A DNA stretch of 64,000 nt, taken from positions 17,941-81,940 of the forward strand of contig JAQSDX010000009.1 of the NCBI GenBank assembly GCA_029946125.1, read 5' to 3'. The notes under the pieces were generated by a model. The model saw nothing but the letters and a program-made list of their open reading frames with translations, searched no databases and had not been told where the DNA came from. This stretch comes from Candidatus Methylobacter titanis. GTDB lineage: Bacteria > Pseudomonadota > Gammaproteobacteria > Methylococcales > Methylomonadaceae. Made by a program: the position numbers and the translations under genes. Each line of letters opens with the position of its first letter. Positions within the stretch are counted from its first letter, which is position 1. This document shows positions 24,379-34,437 of the stretch, in pieces.

Positions 24379-25132
24379 ACATCACCTTGTCTTCAAGAAA
24401 ATCATGAGCAAGACTACGAAAATCCCTTGCTGAACGACTTTTTGGACTATATTCTAAAATGGTTTTACCAAAGCTGGGACATTCTGCAAGTAATGCCGTT
24501 TCTCTGATCACTGTCGCTAATATTTGTTCGGGAAAATGCGTAAGCAAAACATTTAACACCTGTCTCGATATTCGTCTATCTGGCGAATATCGAGACATCA
24601 CTAATAATGTTTTGTATTTCCTTTTCAACGCTTTTTCAAATCTCTTAATCGTACCCATTAAATGAGATAATCCTTGTAGCGCCAGGAAATCACTGGACAT
24701 AGGAATCAAAATTTCGTCAGCTGCAATTAATGCATTCGCAACCAGTAATCCTGAAGACGGTGGACAATCAATAAACACAAAGTCCTGATCATTAAGACAT
24801 CCATGCAAGGCGTCTTTTAATAAAACACCACGAGGCGAATGATTACCCGCTAGATACTCAATATCCTTAAGTTTGGATCCTGACGCAATGAGTTGTAAAT
24901 TTTCCCTGACGAAAATAATCTGTTGCTGAATCCCTTTCTGTTTAAGCATAGCTTCATCAATACCGCCAATCCCTTGCGCAGTAATGCCTAAAGAAACGGC
25001 TAAATGGCCTTGTGGATCAAGATCAATAACGGTGACTTTTAACCCCGATTCTGCAATGGCATGACATAAATTTACAGTAGTTGTCGTTTTTCCAACTCCA
25101 CCTTTCTGATTAATTATTGCAACAATTCTCAC
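24365..25132 (-). CDS. parA: ParA/Soj-family ATPase of the chemosensory cluster
   Basis: This 255-residue deviant Walker A ATPase opens with VAIINQKGGVGKTTTTVNL. It also has VIDLDPQGHLAVSLG and the Walker B-like FVFIDCPPSSGLL. ParA proteins encoded in che operons position chemosensory arrays or cytoplasmic clusters; the location between cheW and the STAS gene fits that role. No parB partner is adjacent; the ParB-like gene at 58365 is 33 kb away. It follows cheW by 3 nt and overlaps the STAS gene. Confidence 0.85.
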   Translation of the reverse strand: MRIVAIINQKGGVGKTTTTVNLCHAIAESGLKVTVIDLDPQGHLAVSLGITAQGIGGIDEAMLKQKGIQQQIIFVRENLQLIASGSKLKDIEYLAGNHSPRGVLLKDALHGCLNDQDFVFIDCPPSSGLLVANALIAADEILIPMSSDFLALQGLSHLMGTIKRFEKALKRKYKTLLVMSRYSPDRRISRQVLNVLLTHFPEQILATVIRETALLAECPSFGKTILEYSPKSRSARDFRSLAHDFLEDKVMYGNN

Positions 25133-25135
25133 CTG

Positions 25136-25627
25136 TCACACCAAACTTTCAATTCCCTCAACCTCATCGGGATTGAGCAATTTATCAACGTCCAAGAGCA
25201 TAATCATTTTTTTCTTATACACATGCATACCTCGCATGTATCGAGTATCGATTTTCGAACCAAAATTTGGGGCTTTTTTGACATCTTCCAAATTAATATC
25301 CAGTACATCAGAAACCGCATCAGCGACTATGCCCATGACAAACTGGTTTGGACCGTTTTCGACACAAAGTACAATAACGACCGTTTTAGCGGAATATTCG
25401 CAACGTTCCAGAGAAAACCGTTCCCGTAAATCTATGATAGGCACAACGGAACCGCGTAAATTCAATACGCCTTTAACAAAAGCCGGTGTATTCGGTATCA
25501 CGCGAACCGCTTCCCAACCACGAATCTCTTGTACTTTCAAAATCTCAACGCCATACGCTTCATCTGCAAGTTGAAAGGTGAGAAATTGCTCTACCCGACT
25601 ATTATTTGACTGCTCATCTGTTGTCAT
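25136..25627 (-). CDS. cheW: CheW coupling protein (second copy in the cluster)
   Basis: Scaffold linking receptors to CheA. The 163-residue protein has the standard motifs FQLADEAYGVEILKVQEIRGWE, VKGVLNLRGSVVPIIDLRERF and GIVADAVSDVLDI. It shares a clear common origin with the CheW at 28159, but its N-terminus differs. It lies between the receptor gene and parA, 3 nt before parA. Two CheW proteins may serve different receptor or kinase contacts. Confidence 0.92.
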   Translation of the reverse strand: MTTDEQSNNSRVEQFLTFQLADEAYGVEILKVQEIRGWEAVRVIPNTPAFVKGVLNLRGSVVPIIDLRERFSLERCEYSAKTVVIVLCVENGPNQFVMGIVADAVSDVLDINLEDVKKAPNFGSKIDTRYMRGMHVYKKKMIMLLDVDKLLNPDEVEGIESLV

Positions 25628-25719
25628 TGTTATAGTTTCCTGTCGATTATAGGGTTAGATGAGGTAAAAGGTTCAGGGCTCGCAATTTAAAAAACCTGCC
25701 TTGCGCCCTAGAGCCTTGA

Positions 25720-28059
25720 TTAAAACTCTTCCCATTCATCGCTGCTATCTATTTTTGACTTACTCGCTGGCAAAGCAGCAGGAGCCACCGCTTTTTTTGT
25801 CGGCGCCCTTACGGGTGCCACTGGTACCCTATTACTGAGCGCAACCGGCCTAGCCGCTGCCGATCCATTTTTTGAATTAACCCTAAAAAAGCTAAGCAAC
25901 TGGGTCATATGGGTAGACTGCTCACTCATCGCAATACTCCCCGCTGCAGCCTGTTCCGCCAATGCCGCATTTTGCTGAGTAATATCGTCCATTTGAGAAA
26001 CAGCTTGATTGACTTGCTCAATACCCGCTGATTGTTCTGAACTGGCACTGGCAATGTGCGCAACAATATCGCCGACTTTGGCAACACTTTCGACAATTTC
26101 AGTTAGCGCTATGCCTGTTTCATTGACGAATGCTGTTCCGGCACGAACTTTCTGCACACTGTTCTGGATAAGTTCATTACTTTGCTGTGCGGCGTTTGCA
26201 CTCCGTTGCGCCAGATTACGAACTTCTGTTGCAACAACAGAAAATCCACGTCCCTGCTCTCCTGCCCTGGCCGCTTCTACAGACGCGTTTAGTGCCAACA
26301 GATTAGTTTGAAAGGCAATTTCATCAATTACGCCAATAATTTCCGCGATTTTATTACTGCTTTCATTAATTTCCTGCATTGCAGCAATAGCTAATTTCAC
26401 TACGCCGCCGCCTTTTTGAGCTAATTGGCTTGCTGAATTAACAACCTCAGTAGCTTGAACCGTATTCTGCGCATTATTTTTTACGGTACTGGCTAGCTCT
26501 TCCATACTGGCGGCCGTTTCTTCTAGACTGGCCGCCTGCTGTTCAGCTCGATGTGACAGATTATTATTACCGCTGGCCATTTCCTGCGATGAACTGTCTA
26601 TAAAATCAGCTGCATCTCTGATTTGAATGATAAAGTTACTAAGCTTTGCCAAAGTACCATTAATATTATTCTTGCACTCAGCGTAGACCCCTTGATATTC
26701 GTTGGTAATGGCAGTGGTTAAGTCACCTTCAGCCATGTTTTCCATCACTCGGTTAACATCACTAAAAACACTTTCAATGACATCTGTTAATTCATTGATG
26801 CCGGCAGATAGTGTTTTAGTAAATCCCTCTTTGTCAGTTAATTTTATACGCGCACTCAAGTCACCGGCTTTAACGCCCTGCACTAGATGATCGATTTCTT
26901 GCTCAATTAAAACTTCATGAGTTCTATCCTGCCATTCAGTCACATACCCTATACGCTCACCATCACTATTAACGGGGCTAGCGATAATACTCATATGCCG
27001 ACCTCCAATAATCAGTTGCGTTCTAAGTGGTTCTTGTGATTTTTCCAAGATCCCACCTTTAACAGTAGGGTGATATTGATCAACATTTGAACCCATTAAT
27101 TTATCGACGGAGAAACCAGGCAATTGGTTGCGAATATCGCTTTCCGCCGTCTTGAACATCCTCTGAACACTATCGTTCATGTAAATAATTTCAAAATTCT
27201 TATTTGCTACCATGACAGGGGATTGAACGTTGTCCAGAGCCTGAGTAATCCGTTTCGATTCTGCGAGACCTTGCTTGAAATCCGCCAGATCGACACCCAA
27301 CTTGACTTCCATGCAATACAAACCACGCAAAAAATCGCCCAGCTGATCTTCTCGTTTCAAATTCACCTTATTGCCGAAACTTCCGCTGCTCAGCCGATAA
27401 CAAATAGTAATTGCCGTTTCCAGCGTATCGGTTATGACCCGAATCATATTAATACTGAGTGCCGATGCCACCATGGCAACCAAAGCAACACCCGCTAACA
27501 AGACGTATTCCTGCGTCAGGAATAATCGATACATCAGCAAAAATATAGGCCCTAAAAAAGCCGCCACTACAAAAGCATTTTTTTTCGCTATCGCTATTTC
27601 GCTAATAGCTTTAGTTATCGAAGCTAAACCAGTAGGATTTAATTTTACTTCGCCGGCGCTGAGTTTTTTGTACAACTGCTCCGTAGCCGGAATCAGATCA
27701 CGCTTTGGCGGATGCCGGACGGAAAGATATTCATAGACTTTTCCATCTTTAAATAACGGCATAGCATTAGCCTCGACCCAATAATGATCGCCGTTTTTGC
27801 ACCTGTTTTTTACCATGCCTTGCCAGGGTCTAAGCTGTTTTAAGGTTTTCCATAAATCCTCATAAGCCGCTGCTGGCATGTCCGGATGACGGACGATATT
27901 ATGTTCCTGTCCTATCAACTCATCACGGGTAAATCCGCTGGTTTCAACAAATGCATCATTGACGTAGGTAATACGTCCCATCAAGTCGCTTCGTGAAACC
28001 AGGATTGATCCTTTTTTCAGAATAACCTCATTATTGGTTATCGGCATATTAATTTTCAC
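25720..28059 (-). CDS. PAS-containing methyl-accepting chemotaxis protein (Aer-like N-terminus)
   Basis: This 779-residue receptor begins with an Aer-type PAS domain (about 8-115; GRITYVNDAFVETSGFTRDELIGQEHN and NRCKNGDHYWVEANAMP). Two hydrophobic segments near 162-205 follow, then a HAMP-like region, a second PAS domain (about 270-385), another HAMP-like segment and the MCP signalling domain (about 500-720, tip IAFQTNLLALNASVEAARAGE). The C-terminus ends DEWEEF, fitting the W-x-x-F docking peptide for CheR/CheB. The Aer-like PAS suggests redox or energy sensing, by analogy. It is the only full receptor in the cluster. Confidence 0.9.
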   Translation of the reverse strand: MKINMPITNNEVILKKGSILVSRSDLMGRITYVNDAFVETSGFTRDELIGQEHNIVRHPDMPAAAYEDLWKTLKQLRPWQGMVKNRCKNGDHYWVEANAMPLFKDGKVYEYLSVRHPPKRDLIPATEQLYKKLSAGEVKLNPTGLASITKAISEIAIAKKNAFVVAAFLGPIFLLMYRLFLTQEYVLLAGVALVAMVASALSINMIRVITDTLETAITICYRLSSGSFGNKVNLKREDQLGDFLRGLYCMEVKLGVDLADFKQGLAESKRITQALDNVQSPVMVANKNFEIIYMNDSVQRMFKTAESDIRNQLPGFSVDKLMGSNVDQYHPTVKGGILEKSQEPLRTQLIIGGRHMSIIASPVNSDGERIGYVTEWQDRTHEVLIEQEIDHLVQGVKAGDLSARIKLTDKEGFTKTLSAGINELTDVIESVFSDVNRVMENMAEGDLTTAITNEYQGVYAECKNNINGTLAKLSNFIIQIRDAADFIDSSSQEMASGNNNLSHRAEQQAASLEETAASMEELASTVKNNAQNTVQATEVVNSASQLAQKGGGVVKLAIAAMQEINESSNKIAEIIGVIDEIAFQTNLLALNASVEAARAGEQGRGFSVVATEVRNLAQRSANAAQQSNELIQNSVQKVRAGTAFVNETGIALTEIVESVAKVGDIVAHIASASSEQSAGIEQVNQAVSQMDDITQQNAALAEQAAAGSIAMSEQSTHMTQLLSFFRVNSKNGSAAARPVALSNRVPVAPVRAPTKKAVAPAALPASKSKIDSSDEWEEF

Positions 28060-28158
28060 GCTACGCTACCTCTTAACATCTCACAAACCTTGCCAAATGC
28101 ATTAATATTATTGTCTAAAAAGATGTAAGTACGAAGCGTGACCGGAATACGGAAGACT

Positions 28159-28674
28159 TTAGTTTTCATCCTGATCCAACTCTTCTAGTTTCAGTAATTT
28201 GTCTACATCAAGCAGCATTACCATGCGCTCATTAACCGATACCAGTCCGTTAATAAATTCGTTGCTCACTTTAGCCCCAAAGTCTGGAGCGCCTTGAATT
28301 TCGGTCTTATCCACACTAATCACGTCAGAAACCGAGTCAACAACAACGCCCATTATGCGTGTCTTGTTGCTGTCGCCAGTTTGCAACACCACAACTACCG
28401 TTAACGGAGTATATTCGGCTTTACTTAAATTAAACCTTTCTCTCAAATCAAGAATCGGCACAATGGAACCACGTAAATTAACCACACCTTTTTCATAATA
28501 AGGAACATTAGGTATTCTGGAAACAGGTTCCCAACTTCGTATTTCCTGTACCCGAAGGATATCAACCCCATATTCTTCTTGGCCTAAAGCAAAACTCAAA
28601 TATTGCACTGCATTATCCAGGTTTTTACTGTAGTGATATTGGTCAATATCTTTATTTTCAGCTTGTTGTGCCAT
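28159..28674 (-). CDS. cheW: CheW coupling protein (first copy)
   Basis: The 171-residue CheW fold contains YLSFALGQEEYGVDILRVQEIRSWE, VVNLRGSIVPILDLRERF and GVVVDSVSDVISVD. It starts 28 nt after cheA ends, so it is likely co-transcribed, and it precedes the receptor gene by about 100 nt. It has a short acidic C-terminal tail (EELDQDEN). Confidence 0.93.
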   Translation of the reverse strand: MAQQAENKDIDQYHYSKNLDNAVQYLSFALGQEEYGVDILRVQEIRSWEPVSRIPNVPYYEKGVVNLRGSIVPILDLRERFNLSKAEYTPLTVVVVLQTGDSNKTRIMGVVVDSVSDVISVDKTEIQGAPDFGAKVSNEFINGLVSVNERMVMLLDVDKLLKLEELDQDEN

Positions 28675-28702
28675 ATCTGATTTTATCTATTTGTGCTTTA
28701 TA

Positions 28703-30814
28703 TTAGCGAATTGAAAAACGCACCAAGCCTGGGACATCAAGAATCAGTGCAACAGAACCATCACCCAAAATAGTTGCACCTGAAACACCTTCCACCCGCC
28801 GGTAATTTGCTTCCAATGACTTAATAACAACCTGTTGTTGACCCAATAACTCATCTACCAGTAAGCAACACAGTTCTCCTTGCCCCTCAACGACAACAAG
28901 CACACCCTCTTTCGACTTGGTCAGATTGCCTGAATGCACATTAAAAATTCCGCGCATTCTAATTACAGGTAAATATTCATTGCGCAAGCGAAAGGTTTCT
29001 CCTTTACCCGCAACTTTATTTAACATTTTTTCGGTAATATTAATTGATTCAATAATTGATACTAATGGCACAATATAAGTTTCATCTCCCACCGCAACAG
29101 ACTGACCGTCAAGGATTGCCAGCGTTAACGGTAAATGAATTGCTATTGTTGTCCCTTTGCCCAACTCAGATATGATTTCTATATTGCCACCGAGTGACTG
29201 AATATTTCTTCTAACGACATCCATACCCACACCGCGACCGGAAATATCAGTGAGTTGTTCAGCTGTAGAAAACCCCGGCATAAAGATCAGTTCAAATATC
29301 TGCTTTTCGGTAAGAAGATTACTTTCTTCAATTAAGCCTTTTTCTATGGCCTTTGCCAACAACTTATCTTTATCCAATCCGCGACCATCATCAATAATTT
29401 CTATGACAATGTGACCACCGCGATGATACGCCTTCAGTTCGATAGTTCCCGTTTCCGGTTTACCTGCCGCGACCCGATCTGCAGGCATTTCTATACCGTG
29501 ATCAAGACTATTCCTAATCAAATGGACTAAAGGATCATTAATTAGTTCAACGACGGCCTTATCAACCTCGGTATTTTCTCCGACCAGTTTCAGTGCAATT
29601 TTTTTATCTAATTTACCGCTGATATCATGTACTAGCCGTGGAAATCGGCTAAAAACAAAACTGATCGGTAGCATCCGAATATTCATGACGCTTTGCTGTA
29701 GATCGCGAGTATGCCGTTCTAACTGGGCAAGTCCTCTTTTAAGCTGCCCCACCTTATCCATGGTAAAGTTTTCACCGACTAACCCCAACATAGACTGCGT
29801 GATCACTACTTCGCCAACCATATTGATTAAAGTATCGATTTTATCCGTATCCACCCGAATCGAACTGGCTTTTACCGTGGTTTTTGCGGCTTCATTATCA
29901 GTATCCTGCGTATCCGATTTTTTGGTTTCTTCAACACCCTTAGGTTTGACCTCAACGGGCTTTGGGTCTGGATTATTAGATATGATTACGGGGGCAGGTT
30001 CAGGATCGGCTTTTTTTACAACGGGGAGGAGTGGCTTTACGGCTTTGGCAAACGGCTGAATTTCTATTTCACAATCGCCTTCAACCCAATTGAATATTTC
30101 CCTAATGTCATCCTCGGAAATATCTCCGGCAACGTTTAAATCCCAAGAAATATTACATTCCTCTGGATCTAATTCATAAAAACCTGGAACATCCTGAATA
30201 TTAGCTAGGGTTGTTAATTCACCTAGCTCATTCAATTCACGAAACAGCCTGACAGGATCATTACCCGTTTTAAGCAAATCCAAATAAGGGCAAAAAGCTA
30301 TTTTCCAGCCCTGTCCTGCTAATTCAACGGATTTTTCTTCAATAATATCAGGAGCAATATTGACAACAGCCGCTACATTTGCCGATTCCCGTTCAACTGG
30401 AGAAGCGGGTTCTTCGGCGATCGAACCGCCATTAAGCACAATTTCCAAAGCCGTTTTATGCTTTGCTACGCTGACATCGTTAACAAGCTGTTCATTTTGA
30501 ATTGCCGTCAACATCTCCCTAAGGCAGTCAACAGAACCAAGCAAAACATCTACGGCAGGCTGGGTTACCTGCCTACGCCCATCCCGCATCTCATCGAGCA
30601 GGGTTTCCATAATATGGGTGTAATCGGCAACAACAGTAAACCCAAAAGTTCCACTGCCGCCCTTTATTGAATGTGCCCCCCTGAAAATGGTATTGATTAT
30701 TTCCGAATCAATAGCCCCCATATCGAGAGTTAACAATCCTGACTCCATTGCTTCAAGACCTTCGAAACATTCTTCAAAAAAGACCTGATGGAATTGTGAC
30801 ATATCAATAGACAT
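28703..30814 (-). CDS. cheA: Chemotaxis histidine kinase
   Basis: This 703-residue CheA has an HPt domain with the phospho-histidine in FRGAHSIKGGSGTF (His48), an intermediate domain (about 165-260) that may bind response regulators, and a proline- and lysine-rich linker (about 265-310). Next are the dimerisation domain (SSIRVDTDKIDTLINMVGE), the ATPase domain with LVHLIRNSLDHGIE (N box) and IIDDGRGLDKDKL (G1), and a C-terminal CheW-like domain. All catalytic motifs look intact. It phosphorylates CheY and the two CheB-type receivers encoded here. The 200-nt gap upstream separates it from cheY. Confidence 0.95.
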   Translation of the reverse strand: MSIDMSQFHQVFFEECFEGLEAMESGLLTLDMGAIDSEIINTIFRGAHSIKGGSGTFGFTVVADYTHIMETLLDEMRDGRRQVTQPAVDVLLGSVDCLREMLTAIQNEQLVNDVSVAKHKTALEIVLNGGSIAEEPASPVERESANVAAVVNIAPDIIEEKSVELAGQGWKIAFCPYLDLLKTGNDPVRLFRELNELGELTTLANIQDVPGFYELDPEECNISWDLNVAGDISEDDIREIFNWVEGDCEIEIQPFAKAVKPLLPVVKKADPEPAPVIISNNPDPKPVEVKPKGVEETKKSDTQDTDNEAAKTTVKASSIRVDTDKIDTLINMVGEVVITQSMLGLVGENFTMDKVGQLKRGLAQLERHTRDLQQSVMNIRMLPISFVFSRFPRLVHDISGKLDKKIALKLVGENTEVDKAVVELINDPLVHLIRNSLDHGIEMPADRVAAGKPETGTIELKAYHRGGHIVIEIIDDGRGLDKDKLLAKAIEKGLIEESNLLTEKQIFELIFMPGFSTAEQLTDISGRGVGMDVVRRNIQSLGGNIEIISELGKGTTIAIHLPLTLAILDGQSVAVGDETYIVPLVSIIESINITEKMLNKVAGKGETFRLRNEYLPVIRMRGIFNVHSGNLTKSKEGVLVVVEGQGELCCLLVDELLGQQQVVIKSLEANYRRVEGVSGATILGDGSVALILDVPGLVRFSIR

Positions 30815-31012
30815 AGACTTACCTGTATGCGCCTAAATTCATTTAAACAAGGTTAAAAATTAACCCAAAAACTTTCTTTAGTGATACCTATCTGGATAAA
30901 CACTTAAACCCTTCATCTAAACACTCAGAATCAAACCGCATGGGACTAACATAGTCTAATAGACATAGATTTCCCTGCATGCACTTAATACGCTCAGATA
31001 TGATAGTACCGA

Positions 31013-31375
31013 TTAGCCTAAAACTTTTAGTAATGTTTTTAATAATTGATCAGGATTGAACGGCTTAACCATCCATCCTGTTGCGCCGGCAGCTTTACCT
31101 TCTTGCTTTTTTTCGATGCCTGACTCAGTCGTCAGCATCAGCATTGGAATAAATTTATAATCAGGGAGTGCTCTCAAGTCTCTAATTAACGTGATCCCGT
31201 CTTTATTTGGCATATTAACATCGGTTACTACGCAATCAAATCTCCTAGCCTGTGCTTTTTCTAAAGCATCGACTCCATCCACTGCCTCTTCGACATCGTA
31301 TCCAGCAGCTCTTAAAGTAAATGAAACCATTTTTCTCATTGAAGCTGAATCGTCAACTGCAAGAATACTTGCCAT
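31013..31375 (-). CDS. cheY: CheY-type response regulator
   Basis: Single receiver domain of about 120 residues with the acidic pair (ILAVDDSASMRKM), the phosphoacceptor aspartate in CVVTDVNMPNKDG, the threonine of LMLTTES and the lysine of WMVKPFNPDQLL. GGAG lies 6 nt before the ATG at 31375, which is preferred over the in-frame ATG at 31387 that overlaps that site. It is the first gene of the leftward chemosensory cluster and is separated from cheA by about 200 nt, so it may have its own promoter. Confidence 0.92.
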   Translation of the reverse strand: MASILAVDDSASMRKMVSFTLRAAGYDVEEAVDGVDALEKAQARRFDCVVTDVNMPNKDGITLIRDLRALPDYKFIPMLMLTTESGIEKKQEGKAAGATGWMVKPFNPDQLLKTLLKVLG

Positions 31376-31529
31376 TGTTTTCTCCATTAATCTCTAATTT
31401 ACAAAGCAAAAACCCTGTACGAATATTACAGCACTCTACGTATAATTTTTTTAATATGACCTAATTATTTTGCTGTATCGCACGTCTATTCTAGAAACTT
31501 AAATTTATGTATTTTTCGTTGTAGCAAAC

Positions 31530-31565
31530 AAAAAAACACCCCACTAGAGAAGACCTCTAGCAGGG
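31530..31565 (-). terminator. Intrinsic terminator after tRNA-Leu
   Basis: On the - strand, CTAGAG pairs with CTCTAG, with additional C/G pairs at the base, and a T7 run follows (A run at 31530-31536 on the + strand). It closes the secG-tRNA transcript ahead of cheY. Confidence 0.7.
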
Positions 31566-31572
31566 TATATAT

Positions 31573-31657
31573 TGGTGCCGATGGCCGGATTTGAACCGGC
31601 ACAACTTTCGTTACCACCCCCTCAAGATGGCGTGTCTACCAATTTCACCACATCGGC
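31573..31657 (-). tRNA. tRNA-Leu (anticodon GAG), 85 nt including encoded CCA
   Basis: Reading the - strand from 31657 gives GCCGATGTGGTGAAATTGGT, the anticodon loop CTTGAGG with GAG, a long variable arm, the T loop GGTTCAAATCC and a 3' GGCACCA. The acceptor arms pair. The position downstream of secG is the common gammaproteobacterial arrangement. Confidence 0.96.
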
Positions 31658-31758
31658 TAAAACTTGATCGTAAAAATACTATTTAATACATAATTGTTTT
31701 ATTATTTGCAAAATATCTTTTCTTATATTTTAAATAGTATTTATTACTTTTTAACTGC

Positions 31759-32145
31759 TTACTCGGTTACAGGAGCTGCAACAGGCACTTCTTTGGATTC
31801 GACGTCAGGCACTGGGGAGGTATCGACCACACCTTTTGCACCACCTACATCAGGAATACCAAGTGTATCCAGTTCTTCAACCTTGGGGCTGTTCATTAGG
31901 TCATAAGCAGCACCCTGCTTACCGTTCAAAACCGCAAGCCCCAAACTGGTCATAAAAAACAAAGTTGCTAGAATTGCTGTAGCTCGAGACAAGAACGATG
32001 CCGCCCCCTGAGCTCCAAAAACAGAACCCGAAGAACCCGTGCCAAAAGCAGCGCCTGCATCAGCACCCTTGCCTTGTTGCATTAATACCAAGCCAACAAC
32101 TCCTAAACCCAACAGCACATGAATAACAATAATTACCTGATACAT
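31759..32145 (-). CDS. secG: Preprotein translocase subunit SecG
   Basis: Small inner-membrane subunit of the SecYEG channel. The 128-residue protein has two transmembrane segments (about 3-23 and 54-73), the [15 protein letters not shown] loop and [16 protein letters not shown], both typical. A Val/Pro/Glu-rich C-terminal tail (about 90-128) is variable in the family. It follows tpiA by 18 nt and precedes tRNA-Leu. Confidence 0.95.
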   Translation of the reverse strand: MYQVIIVIHVLLGLGVVGLVLMQQGKGADAGAAFGTGSSGSVFGAQGAASFLSRATAILATLFFMTSLGLAVLNGKQGAAYDLMNSPKVEELDTLGIPDVGGAKGVVDTSPVPDVESKEVPVAAPVTE

Positions 32146-32163
32146 AATAAAGTTTAAATTACT

Positions 32164-32913
32164 CTAAATTGAATGATAAATCTTCAAAAAGGATTCCGCA
32201 TCCAACGAAGCCCCACCGATTAAACCGCCGTCAATGTCCGGCATAGCAAACAAGCCTTTTGCATTATCCGGCTTAGCACTACCGCCATATAAAATCTGTA
32301 TTTTATCGGCAATAACCTGATCTTTAGCAGCAATATACTGCCTTATGTACCGATGAACTTCCTGAGCCTGGTCATCAGTTGCTGTTTTTCCTGTGCCTAT
32401 GGCCCATACAGGTTCATAAGCAATCACTGCCGCACTAAAAGCAGCAATACCTGCCAAATTAATCACAGCATCAAGCTGAGCATCAATCACCGCAAAAGTC
32501 TGATCTTGTTCGCGTTGCTCCAACGTTTCACCAACGCAGAGAACAGGAATGATATTGTGCTCTTGTGCCTGACAAAACCGTGCGGCTACCGATTCGTTAG
32601 TATCGCCGTAATAGCTGCGTCTTTCTGAATGCCCTACAAGGGCATACTTGCAATTGAATTCACTTAACATCGCCGCTGAAATTTCACCGGTAAATGCGCC
32701 TGAAGGTTTATCCCCAACGTTTTGCGCACCCAATGCCAATGAAGTGCTTTTTACCAATTCACTTACTTTCGGTATATGCACGTAAGGCACGCATACAGCA
32801 ATATCCGCGCGATCTTCCCCTAACCCGGCAATGATACCGTTTACAAGTAACTCAGCACTGGCAAGAGTTCCATTCATCTTCCAATTTCCTACAACTAGAG
32901 ACCGACGCATCAC
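32164..32913 (-). CDS. tpiA: Triosephosphate isomerase
   Basis: Interconverts dihydroxyacetone phosphate and glyceraldehyde-3-phosphate. The 249-residue TIM barrel has NWKMNG (catalytic lysine), VGHSERR (histidine), YEPVWAIGTGKTA (glutamate) and the phosphate-binding LYGGSAKPDNA. It lies between glmM and secG in the common order. Confidence 0.97.
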   Translation of the reverse strand: MMRRSLVVGNWKMNGTLASAELLVNGIIAGLGEDRADIAVCVPYVHIPKVSELVKSTSLALGAQNVGDKPSGAFTGEISAAMLSEFNCKYALVGHSERRSYYGDTNESVAARFCQAQEHNIIPVLCVGETLEQREQDQTFAVIDAQLDAVINLAGIAAFSAAVIAYEPVWAIGTGKTATDDQAQEVHRYIRQYIAAKDQVIADKIQILYGGSAKPDNAKGLFAMPDIDGGLIGGASLDAESFLKIYHSI

Positions 32914-32965
32914 TACTCCTCACATAGAATCAAATCGCTTATGATATATATTAATAGCGCCTAAT

Positions 32966-34306
32966 TCAAGCTCCTATTGATTTCTTAACCTCATCAGCTA
33001 TTTGTTGCGCGTAATTTCTAACCAAATACTCCTGCTGACCCTCTACCATTACACGAATTAATGGCTCTGTTCCCGAAGCTCTAAGCAACACCCGGCCACT
33101 ATCTCCGAGCTTTTTCTCGACGGCTTTCACTGCTTTTTGTATACCATCATCCTGATCCGGATTTATTTTCTTGCTTGTTTTTACGTTCACCAAAACTTGC
33201 GGATATTTTTGCATACCGGATTTCAATTCATGTAAGGTTTTACCGGTACATTGCATTTCAGCCATGATCTGCAAGGCAGCAATAATACCATCCCCCGTTG
33301 TCGTTCTATCCAGACAAATAATATGACCGGAATTTTCACCACCTAAGATTCCTTTGTGCTCAGTCAACATTTCCATAACATACCGATCACCAACATTTGC
33401 CCTAAGCAGATTGATCCCCAACTTTTTCAGGCCGTGCTCCATGCCCAGATTCGTCATTAACGTGCCTACGACAGGCCCGGACATCTGCCCTGCATCCAGC
33501 CTCGCTTTAGCAATAATATAAATAAGCTCGTCACCATCAACAATTTCACCTTTGTGATCAACCATTACCAATCGATCACCATCGCCATCCAGAGCAATGC
33601 CAAAATCTGCTCGGTAAGCTAGAACTGTTTCCGCCAACTTCTCCGGCTTAGTTGCACCGCATTCGTCATTAATATTAAGACCGTCCGGCTCTGCACCTAT
33701 CGTAACAACTTCAGCACCCACCTCACTAAACACATGGGGAGCGATGTGATAAGTTGCTCCATGAGCACAATCTAATATTATTCTCATACCGCTAAAATCA
33801 AATCGAGTCGGCACACTAGCCTTACAAAACTCAATATATCGACCCGCAGCATCAACCAACCGTTTCGCCTTACCCAATTTTGCCGACTCTACCGTAGTCA
33901 TCGGCGAGTCAAGATGCCGCTCTATTTTCTGCTCTATCTCATCGGGCAGTTTCGTTCCCTGCACAGAGAAAAATTTAACTCCATTATCATAATAAGGATT
34001 GTGAGAGGCACTAATGACAATGCCCGCTTGCGCCCTTAAAGTACGGGTTAAGTAAGCTATACCCGGTGTTGGCATGGGCCCCAACAAACGAGTATCAACA
34101 CCTGCAGCAGTTAACCCTGCCTCCAATGCCGACTCAAACATATAACCCGAAATACGCGTATCTTTACCAACCAGAACGAAACCATTGCCTTCGCTTGCAA
34201 ACACTCGCCCAGCAGCCCAACCTAGCTTCAGAAAAAAATCTGCTGTTATTGGATGCTCTCCGACCCTACCCCTAATGCCATCTGTTCCAAAATATTTTTT
34301 TGTCAT
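32966..34306 (-). CDS. glmM: Phosphoglucosamine mutase
   Basis: Converts glucosamine-6-phosphate to glucosamine-1-phosphate for peptidoglycan and LPS precursors. The 446-residue protein has the phosphoserine loop [15 protein letters not shown], the Mg-binding DGDGDR and the C-terminal phosphate-binding [12 protein letters not shown]. It is 52 nt upstream of tpiA and follows the terminator behind ftsH. The folP gene that often separates ftsH and glmM is absent. Confidence 0.97.
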   Translation of the reverse strand: MTKKYFGTDGIRGRVGEHPITADFFLKLGWAAGRVFASEGNGFVLVGKDTRISGYMFESALEAGLTAAGVDTRLLGPMPTPGIAYLTRTLRAQAGIVISASHNPYYDNGVKFFSVQGTKLPDEIEQKIERHLDSPMTTVESAKLGKAKRLVDAAGRYIEFCKASVPTRFDFSGMRIILDCAHGATYHIAPHVFSEVGAEVVTIGAEPDGLNINDECGATKPEKLAETVLAYRADFGIALDGDGDRLVMVDHKGEIVDGDELIYIIAKARLDAGQMSGPVVGTLMTNLGMEHGLKKLGINLLRANVGDRYVMEMLTEHKGILGGENSGHIICLDRTTTGDGIIAALQIMAEMQCTGKTLHELKSGMQKYPQVLVNVKTSKKINPDQDDGIQKAVKAVEKKLGDSGRVLLRASGTEPLIRVMVEGQQEYLVRNYAQQIADEVKKSIGA

Positions 34307-34385
34307 GATTCTAAAGCCTAAAAACAGGTAAAAACTAAAGACAAAAACCGATTATTTACGTCTTTTGCCGTTTAAAATTACATAC

Positions 34386-34417
34386 AAAAAAAAGGAGAGG
34401 CATTACGCCTCTCCTTT
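34386..34417 (-). terminator. Intrinsic terminator downstream of ftsH
   Basis: GGAGAGGC (34394-34401) and GCCTCTCC (34407-34414) form a perfect stem with a 5-nt loop. On the - strand a T8 run follows (A run at 34386-34393). It lies in the 131-nt gap between ftsH and glmM. Confidence 0.9.
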
Positions 34418-34437
34418 AGTGTCAACTATGAATACTA

